NCBI GenBank assembly: GCA_026387845.1
Contig: JAPLKX010000136.1
Span: 1-5,975 of the forward strand
Direction of reading: 5' to 3'
DNA: 5,975 bases
Source of the DNA: Candidatus Hydrogenedentota bacterium
Lineage (GTDB): Bacteria; Hydrogenedentota; Hydrogenedentia; Hydrogenedentales; SLHB01
The notes below the pieces were generated by a model. That model saw only the letters and a program-made list of their open reading frames with translations, searched no databases and was not told the origin of the DNA. Positions within the stretch are counted from its first letter, which is position 1; every line of letters begins with the position of its first letter. Of this stretch, positions 1 to 3,769 are shown piece by piece. The position numbers and the translations under genes were made by a program.

Positions 1-293
1 CGGCCAATATCCCCGACGAGATTTCGGGCATCAGCGTTCTGGGTGACAAGGCCGGCATCACCACTGAACCGCCGGGTATTTTCGGCTATTACAAAGACAC
101 CCTCACCAGCATGAAGTTTGACTGGCTACCCAAACAGGAAGGCCACCGGATGGAGATTCGCCATTTTGTGCAATGCCTGGAAGAAAACCTTCCCATGAGG
201 GTGCAGCCCGTCGAATCCTTGCGCGTGCAGAAAATCATCGACGCCATCTACGAGTCGTCGGCGAAGAATAAGGAAATAGCCATCAAGGCATAG
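1..293 (+). CDS. Gfo/Idh/MocA-family oxidoreductase, C-terminal end (5' truncated by window edge)
   Basis: The frame is open from the left edge (first full codon at 3) to a TAG at 291-293, giving about 96 residues. The tail pattern (GDKAGITTEPP, then MEIRHFV-CLEEN, then V-P-ESLRVQKIIDAIYESS and KEIAI) is characteristic of the C-terminal end of Gfo/Idh/MocA NAD(P)-dependent dehydrogenases: a substrate-domain strand, the helix that lists the site for 'extra' residues, and the final helix IIDAIYESS. The N-terminal Rossmann fold and the catalytic Lys lie outside the window, so the substrate cannot be inferred. Such enzymes are cytosolic and oxidise or epimerise sugars and cyclitols. A near-identical but headless second copy occurs at about 1197-1459. 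No clear terminator follows; the next gene starts 84 nt downstream with its own promoter-like sequence. Family assignment is confident; function is not resolved. Confidence 0.88.
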   Translation, partial: ANIPDEISGISVLGDKAGITTEPPGIFGYYKDTLTSMKFDWLPKQEGHRMEIRHFVQCLEENLPMRVQPVESLRVQKIIDAIYESSAKNKEIAIKA

Positions 294-312
294 GGCCCAT
301 ACGGCGGATAGG

Positions 313-341
313 ACCAAGTGCAGCCGGGCCTGTTGTATAAT
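313..341 (+). promoter_or_regulatory. Putative sigma70-type promoter of the MNT-HEPN pair
   Basis: A perfect TATAAT lies at 336-341, 35 nt before the ATG at 377. A -35 box at 17-bp spacing (313-318, ACCAAG) is poor, so the promoter is supported mainly by the -10 element. The 5' leader would be about 30 nt and contains the Shine-Dalgarno AAGGTGA at 364-370. This suggests the pair is transcribed independently of the oxidoreductase upstream. The GC-rich surroundings make the TATAAT stand out. Confidence 0.5.
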
Positions 342-376
342 TAGAACTCGGAAAAAGTCGAACAAGGTGAACAATC

Positions 377-697
377 ATGGACGGCAAAGCCATAGATGCA
401 GCGGCGAAAGCATTGCTGGATGCGGCTCCGCCGGGGTCGCGGGTCATTCTTTTTGGTTCGCACGCTCGAGGGACGGCGCGCCCCGACAGCGATCTTGATT
501 TTCTCATTGTCGAACCGGCTGTCGAAGACCGGCTCGAAGAAACGTTTCGGCTGCGAAAAGCCGTAAAGTCGGCCTTTGGCGATGACATACAACCGGTAGA
601 CCTCATAGTAACAGACGAGGAGCACTTCCGCCGGTCTGAAAATGTCCCCAATACGCTGGCATTTGAAGCCGCGGCGGAAGGGCGCGTGTATGAGTGA
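377..697 (+). CDS. MNT-type minimal nucleotidyltransferase (putative antitoxin of MNT-HEPN pair)
   Basis: A protein of 106 aa, the usual length of minimal nucleotidyltransferases of the DNA polymerase beta superfamily. The signature is complete. G27-S28 is followed by exactly ten residues and then D39-L-D41 (the GSX10DXD motif, here GSHARGTARPDSDLD). A third acidic residue, D75, sits in the strand PVDLIV. In characterised MNT-HEPN systems (for example MntA of Shewanella, known from the literature) this protein is the antitoxin and adds AMP units to a tyrosine of the HEPN toxin. The start at 377 is supported by AAGGTGA 6 nt upstream and by the conserved fold beginning soon after. The stop overlaps the start of the HEPN gene by 8 nt, so the two are probably translationally coupled. 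Whether this pair acts as a toxin-antitoxin or has another role is inference. Confidence 0.88.
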   Translation: MDGKAIDAAAKALLDAAPPGSRVILFGSHARGTARPDSDLDFLIVEPAVEDRLEETFRLRKAVKSAFGDDIQPVDLIVTDEEHFRRSENVPNTLAFEAAAEGRVYE

Positions 698-1100
698 GCT
701 TAAGGCTCAAGCCTTGGCGCTTCTTAAAAAAGCGGGTGATGATCTTCATGCCGCCCAATGCCTCGGTCGTGACTCGTCCATATCTATTTGGACAATTGGT
801 TTCCATGCTCAGCAGGCGATAGAGAAGGCTTTGAAGTCCGTGCTCATGCAGCATGGGATTCGCTATCCGTTTACCCACGATATCGAGGCGTTAGTTGACT
901 TGCTGGAAACGGGTGCATTACGGCTGCCGCCCGAGTCGGGTAATCTGTCTTGCCTCACTCCTTTTGCCACCCAGTTCCGCTATGAAGATGAACAATGGGG
1001 TCTGATAAAGTCCGTCACGATTGATCGCATGTTGGGCTACGCGGAAACGACGGTTGCCTGGGCTCGGTCAATGTTCCGAGACGGAAAAACGGACCGTTAG
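690..1100 (+). CDS. HEPN-domain protein (putative toxin/RNase partner of MNT protein)
   Basis: The protein is 136 aa from ATG 690; GAAGGG at 677-682 is a fitting ribosome site. An upstream in-frame GTG at 642 would add 16 residues buried in the MNT gene and is not favoured. The all-helical HEPN pattern is clear: an N-terminal helix with K-A--DL-AA, then FHAQQAIEKALKSVL (residues 38-52) and THDIEALVDLL, then FATQFRY. R58 and H63 form an R-x4-H motif, the arrangement linked to metal-independent RNase activity in HEPN proteins. There is no tyrosine two residues after the His (the sequence is HDI), so the R-x4-H-x-Y modification site of the HepT/MntA type is absent and any neutralisation by AMPylation would need another residue. 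GC over 721-960, counted by hand, is about 52%, lower than the propeller gene at the right, which hints at acquisition. The assignment to HEPN is strong; toxicity is inference. Confidence 0.85.
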   Translation: MSELKAQALALLKKAGDDLHAAQCLGRDSSISIWTIGFHAQQAIEKALKSVLMQHGIRYPFTHDIEALVDLLETGALRLPPESGNLSCLTPFATQFRYEDEQWGLIKSVTIDRMLGYAETTVAWARSMFRDGKTDR

Positions 1101-1196
1101 CCTCGAAGTTGTGATGCAGGAAGAATGCCCTGGGATAGATAGGTGCGCCCCGTCTTCGGAGAGAACGGGTGCCCCTGGTTTGTCCCGGTTTGTTCG
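1101..1196. other. Intergenic junction between HEPN gene and oxidoreductase remnant
   Basis: This 96-nt stretch has no recognised gene and no detectable similarity to the DNA preceding the matching region in the first oxidoreductase copy. It is therefore the boundary where homology to the paralogue breaks off. It contains G/C-clustered words (GGGTGCCCCTGG, TGTCCCGG, TTCGGGG) that can form small imperfect hairpins, such as CCCG-GTTTGTT-CGGG. No transposase, terminal inverted repeat or target-site duplication is visible. It may be the scar of the rearrangement that removed the front of the second oxidoreductase. Confidence 0.4.
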
Positions 1197-1459
1197 GGGT
1201 TAGCGTGCGTGGCGACAAGGCCGGGATCACCACTGAACCGCCGGCCATATACGGCTACTACAAAGACACCCTCACCAGCATGAAGTTCGATTGGCTGCCC
1301 AAACAGGAAGGCCACCGGATGGAGATTCGCCACTTCGTCGAGTGTCTCGAAGAGAACCTTGCGGTGAGGGTGCAGCCGGTCGAATCGCTGCGCGTCCAGA
1401 AAATCATCGACGCCATCTACGAGTCGTCGGCGAAGAACAAGGAAATCGCGATCAAGTAA
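1169..1459 (+). pseudogene. Truncated second copy of the oxidoreductase 3' end (remnant)
   Basis: From about 1199 the frame encodes GVSV-GDKAGITTEPP and continues to a TAA at 1457-1459, matching the first copy (27-287) without an indel. Across the 81 codons from GDK to the last K, I count 27 nucleotide differences in 243 (about 89% identity) but only 5 amino-acid differences, so most changes are synonymous. This pattern implies that both copies were selected as protein for most of their divergence and that this copy lost its front late. Everything upstream of about 1197 (Rossmann domain and most of the substrate domain) is missing, so it cannot be an active dehydrogenase. A GTG at 1169 with GGAG seven nucleotides before it could still allow a 96-aa peptide to be made, but nothing suggests a function. 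Confidence 0.8.
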
Positions 1460-1528
1460 CAACGAGAGTTCAGGCACAGGATTCTTTAAGCAGTGCCGTA
1501 GAAGCGGTTCAAGCCTGTAGTGCTAAAT

Positions 1529-1550
1529 GAAGCGGCGGGGACGCCGCTTC
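1529..1550. terminator. Perfect 9-bp hairpin between convergent genes
   Basis: The arms GAAGCGGCG (1529-1537) and CGCCGCTTC (1542-1550) are perfectly complementary around a GGGA tetraloop. The hairpin lies between the end of the oxidoreductase remnant and the stop of the minus-strand receiver gene (23 nt away), so it could end transcription from either side. No clear T-run follows on either strand, so it may instead be a dispersed GC hairpin of the REP type. A related word, TAGAAGCGG, occurs just before it at 1499-1507. Confidence 0.5.
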
Positions 1551-1572
1551 CACGAGTGCAGCCGGGAAATCA

Positions 1573-1953
1573 TTACAGGTCGGGCCAGACCGCTTTGCCG
1601 AGGTGGCGGGTTAGCAGTTCGCGCAGTTCGGATGCCTCATGGCGGGGGTTGATGACTTCCGTGACTTCCGCGCGTTCGATCGATTTCGCGTGCACGGCGT
1701 TTTCGGACATCAGGAAGACGGGCAACTCCGGGGGGATGTCGGGGTCATCGCGCAGCATGCGGCACGTGGTCAAGCCGTCGAACACGGGCATCCGCGCGGC
1801 CAGGATCACGGCGTCCGGTTTTTCGTGCAGCACCGACTCATAGGCTTCCTGGCCGGTAACGGCCACAACAACCTGGAACCCCTGTCCCGCGAGTTCCGCC
1901 TCCAACACCTCGATGGGGTTCCCCGGCTCGCCTGCAATCAATACTTTGGCCAT
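1573..1953 (-). CDS. Degenerate receiver (pseudo-response-regulator) single-domain protein
   Basis: The product is 126 aa, the length of one CheY-like receiver domain with no output domain. The fold signature is plain: KVLIAGEPGN at the start, PDAVILAARMPVFDG in the middle, LPVFLMS, and a final helix ELRELLTRHL. The chemistry is lost. The acidic pair (usually DD before E-P) is A7-G8, the phospho-acceptor Asp is A52, and the conserved Lys before Pro is N102; only the Ser/Thr position (S83) and the loop RMP--DG remain. It is therefore unlikely to be phosphorylated in the standard way and may act as a protein-binding module. It stands alone on the minus strand; no kinase gene is nearby. The start at 1953 fits the conserved first strand, and no Shine-Dalgarno is evident. 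The fold is confident, the role unknown. Confidence 0.85.
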   Translation of the reverse strand: MAKVLIAGEPGNPIEVLEAELAGQGFQVVVAVTGQEAYESVLHEKPDAVILAARMPVFDGLTTCRMLRDDPDIPPELPVFLMSENAVHAKSIERAEVTEVINPRHEASELRELLTRHLGKAVWPDL

Positions 1954-1959
1954 GCGGCC

Positions 1960-1988
1960 ATCATATCATCGGCGGCTCAGCAGAGCAA
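1960..1988 (-). promoter_or_regulatory. Putative promoter of the receiver gene, possibly leaderless
   Basis: Read on the minus strand, TTGCTC (1983-1988) and TATGAT (1960-1965) are separated by 17 bp. The -10 box ends only 6 nt before the A of the start codon, so transcription would begin at or next to the ATG at 1953. This fits the absence of a Shine-Dalgarno. The -35 matches consensus at only three positions. Confidence 0.35.
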
Positions 1989-2006
1989 CGAATTTGGCGC
2001 CACTGC

Positions 2007-2035
2007 TTGACTTGTATTCGTTGCGCGCCTAGAAT
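2007..2035 (+). promoter_or_regulatory. Sigma70-type promoter of the secreted Pro-rich protein gene
   Basis: TTGACT (2007-2012) and TAGAAT (2030-2035) each match consensus at five of six positions and are 17 bp apart. A start about 7 nt downstream gives a leader of about 18 nt containing GAGGAAG (2046-2052) before the ATG at 2060. It is the best promoter in the window and lies back to back with the receiver gene. Confidence 0.65.
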
Positions 2036-2059
2036 TACTACAGTTGAGGAAGTCAGACA

Positions 2060-3043
2060 ATGAAGATAACGGCAACCGCTTTATGCATGGTGTTGCTGTT
2101 GGCCATGCATGCAGCGGCACAGGTTGACCCGCCGGCAGTCTCCAGCCCCGCACCCAAATCAGCGCCCGCACCCGCAACCCCCGCGGCTGCCCCACCCCCG
2201 CCCACACCCGGCTCAGATCCTGCGCCTGCGGCGCCGCTGCCGCCAGGACCGGGAGCAATCCCTGGGGCGCCCGGCCCCGCCCGCGGTGCGCCGGTTGCGC
2301 TGCCTATGCCCGGCCCCCCTCCAGGGTCGCCGGTTCCGCCGCCTGGCCCAATGATGCCCCCGCCTCCCCCGGGATTGGGCCCCACGCCCGGAATGCCGGG
2401 CGCTCCTCCCGGCACACCGGTTCCACCAGCCGCCCCCGCTCCCGTCCCCGCGCCTTCCGGCGACGAAATCACCCTCAAATCCAAGGCGGTCCTCAAGGGT
2501 GTTCAAGTGTTGCGGCGGTCGCCTTTGGGGGTGGAAGTTCAAGTCACGCCGGAGGTGACGTTTTTCATCCCCCGCAAGCAGGTGGTTGAAATCAAGTATG
2601 ACAACATCGAGCCGTCGAAGCAGCGCCCGGCCCCCGAACTGGCCGAACATAAACAGGCGACCTTTTTCGGGGCCAAGATCGAGCCGGCCATGTCGGAGAA
2701 GCTTAACAAGCCGCTGCCCGAGTCATGCCTGAAAAGTGCAAGCCGCGATCTCGTCGACATCATGGCCCTTATCAGCTCCGAGACCGGCGTCAAGATCGAG
2801 GTCACCGATGCCGTAAAAAAACTACCCCTGAGCGAGCGCCAGTGGGACTACACCCTCGCCCCCGGTACAACACTCACGGCGTTGCTTCAGACAAACCTGC
2901 CCGAGCGGTTTACCAACCTCGCCATCGTCTACCAATATGACCAACTCGTAATCACGACACGCGAAGCCGCCGCCGCCCAAGAAAACGTTGGGGCTGAAAC
3001 CGCTCCGGCTCCAGCCCCTGAAACCCAAACCCAAACCCAATAA
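2060..3043 (+). CDS. Secreted Pro/Ala/Gly-rich protein with STN/secretin-N-like C-terminal domain
   Basis: The 327-aa product starts with a Sec signal peptide (MKITATALCMVLLLAMHAAA, likely cut before Q21). Residues 24-133 are a low-complexity Pro/Ala/Gly stretch (PAPAP, PPPPTP, PPGP, GMPGAPPG), probably an extended linker through the periplasm or a peptidoglycan layer. Residues 135-185 look like a small beta-rich unit ending in PRKQVVEIKYDNI. Residues 222-302 have the spacing of an STN/secretin N-domain fold: a helix DLVDIMALISSETGVKIEV, then V-KLPLSE, a second helix TLTALLQTNL and a closing strand QLVITT. Such domains occur at the entry of secretins and TonB receptors, but no barrel follows here, so partner and role are unknown. 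The tail is TQTQTQ, from a CCCAAA-type repeat. The start is backed by GAGGAAG. The protein is unrecognised as a whole; secretion is well supported, the domain call is moderate. Confidence 0.75.
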   Translation: MKITATALCMVLLLAMHAAAQVDPPAVSSPAPKSAPAPATPAAAPPPPTPGSDPAPAAPLPPGPGAIPGAPGPARGAPVALPMPGPPPGSPVPPPGPMMPPPPPGLGPTPGMPGAPPGTPVPPAAPAPVPAPSGDEITLKSKAVLKGVQVLRRSPLGVEVQVTPEVTFFIPRKQVVEIKYDNIEPSKQRPAPELAEHKQATFFGAKIEPAMSEKLNKPLPESCLKSASRDLVDIMALISSETGVKIEVTDAVKKLPLSERQWDYTLAPGTTLTALLQTNLPERFTNLAIVYQYDQLVITTREAAAAQENVGAETAPAPAPETQTQTQ

Positions 3044-3051
3044 GTTGCTAT

Positions 3052-3067
3052 GCCGGCCTAAGCCGGC
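3052..3067. terminator. Short GC hairpin between convergent stops
   Basis: GCCGGC (3052-3057) and GCCGGC (3062-3067) can pair around CTAA. The hairpin lies between the stop of the Pro-rich protein gene (3043) and that of the zinc-ribbon gene (3058-3060), overlapping the latter. The position suits a shared terminator, but the stem is only 6 bp and no T-run follows. Confidence 0.3.
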
Positions 3068-3474
3068 CACTCGTCTCCAGTCTCCGGCAAGACTTCGTCA
3101 ATTTCCTCGCCTATCGTTGGCGTGACCGTGCCAAACTCGACGTCGGGCTCAGCAAGTTCCTCTTCCACTTCCACCGGCTCGGTTCCGAGTAACTCCGGCT
3201 CCTCTTCGACCTCCTCCTCTTCCGTGAAGATGACCTCTTCTTCCAGCGGTTCGGCCTCGATGTCGTCAACCACTAGCTCTTCTTCTACCGGCACCGGAAT
3301 AACCCGCGCCCGCGGCTTGCGCTTCAACGACGGGCGCTTCACTACCTTGTCGTCCGGCGAGCCCACGCGGATCAGTTGTTCACCATCACAATCCGGGCAC
3401 TTGTAACCAAGTTTCTCCGCGCCCCAATCCATAAAACGCTTGCCGCACTTGCGGCAGTGGTATTTAACGGCCAT
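3058..3474 (-). CDS. Small zinc-ribbon protein with basic linker and acidic tail
   Basis: The product is 138 aa. Two CxxC knuckles (C7-C10 and C26-C29, in YHCRKCGKRF and YKCPDCDGEQL) form a rubredoxin-like zinc ribbon of the kind seen in FmdB-type and other short zinc-ribbon regulators. Residues 44-62 are basic (KVVKRPSLKRKPRAR) and residues 63-138 are strongly acidic, with runs such as EEEL, LEEEV and TEEEEVEEEPE. This charge split suggests a nucleic-acid- or protein-binding head with a disordered acidic tail. The start is firm: AAAGGGA (complement of 3481-3487) lies 6 nt upstream and the ribbon begins within seven residues. It converges on the secreted protein gene with a gap of 14 nt. No named family is recognised beyond the zinc ribbon; its target is unknown. 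Confidence 0.8.
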   Translation of the reverse strand: MAVKYHCRKCGKRFMDWGAEKLGYKCPDCDGEQLIRVGSPDDKVVKRPSLKRKPRARVIPVPVEEELVVDDIEAEPLEEEVIFTEEEEVEEEPELLGTEPVEVEEELAEPDVEFGTVTPTIGEEIDEVLPETGDEWPA

Positions 3475-3527
3475 TTAGCGTCCCTTTATGTTCACAATTA
3501 TCATTATTCGCGCCACCCATCCGTCAA

Positions 3528-3556
3528 ATTATAGCACAACAACCGCCAAATATAAA
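3528..3556 (-). promoter_or_regulatory. Extended -10 promoter of the zinc-ribbon gene
   Basis: On the minus strand TGCTATAAT (3528-3536) is a consensus extended -10. TTTATA at 3551-3556 is a fair -35 with 17 bp spacing. The start would fall near 3521, giving a leader of about 47 nt. The region 3475-3560 is distinctly AT-rich against the rest of the window. Confidence 0.55.
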
Positions 3557-3584
3557 CACGCTCCATCCGTTCTTTTTGGGCGTG
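3557..3584 (-). terminator. Weak stem-loop after the propeller gene
   Basis: Just after the frame-corrected stop (3586-3588), CACGC and GCGTG can pair around an 18-nt loop, and on the minus strand the stem is followed by TTTATATTT. The stem is short and the following bases overlap the -35 of the next gene, so this is only a possible terminator. Confidence 0.25.
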
Positions 3585-3585
3585 A

Positions 3586-3769
3586 CTACTCCGGCAACAA
3601 AATCTCCGGCCTCGGGGTTCCTGCATAGGGAGCGGCGCCGTGTTTCTCCTGGCTGGCCGGGACCGATATCAGGTCCGGGTCGTCGGTCAGCGGTCCCGTG
3701 ATCAGCCCATAGTACCGGCCCAGCCAATATGCTTCGAGCCACGGTGTGGGGTCTTCAATCGCACGGCCC
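3586..3769 (-). other. Frame-shifted C-terminal extension of the propeller/toroid protein
   Basis: Removing one base from the GGG (minus strand, plus 3767-3769) continues the protein for 60 residues (through PTPWLEAYWLGRYYGL and GAAPYAGTPRPEILLPE) to a TAG at 3586-3588. The content is well composed: aromatic, helix-like, with two TDD/DPD turns, and its codon use resembles that of the upstream gene. The in-frame end, by contrast, is just GPCD before a TGA. The full product would be 717 aa. This is either a one-base insertion in this strain or a sequencing/assembly error; recoding is possible but GGG alone is not a typical slip site. Confidence 0.7.

Noticed and set aside
642..689. Upstream GTG start for the HEPN protein
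   Set aside because: The 16 added residues have no HEPN character and lie inside the MNT gene; the ATG at 690 has a ribosome site and the typical short overlap.
294..1196. Insertion sequence carrying the MNT-HEPN pair
   Set aside because: No transposase, terminal inverted repeat or target duplication is visible; only the broken paralogue supports an insertion.
2053..2496. Minus-strand Gly-rich open frame (collagen-like GxG pattern)
   Set aside because: It is the reverse complement of the Pro-rich codons (CCC/CCG) of the secreted protein; the glycine pattern is a by-product.
3021..3040. CCCAAA tandem repeat resembling a telomere-type motif
   Set aside because: It is only about three units, lies within the coding frame, and encodes the TQTQTQ tail.
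3122..3406. Plus-strand Ser-rich open frame
   Set aside because: It is antisense to the acidic tail of the zinc-ribbon gene: Glu codons read backwards give Ser-rich sequence.
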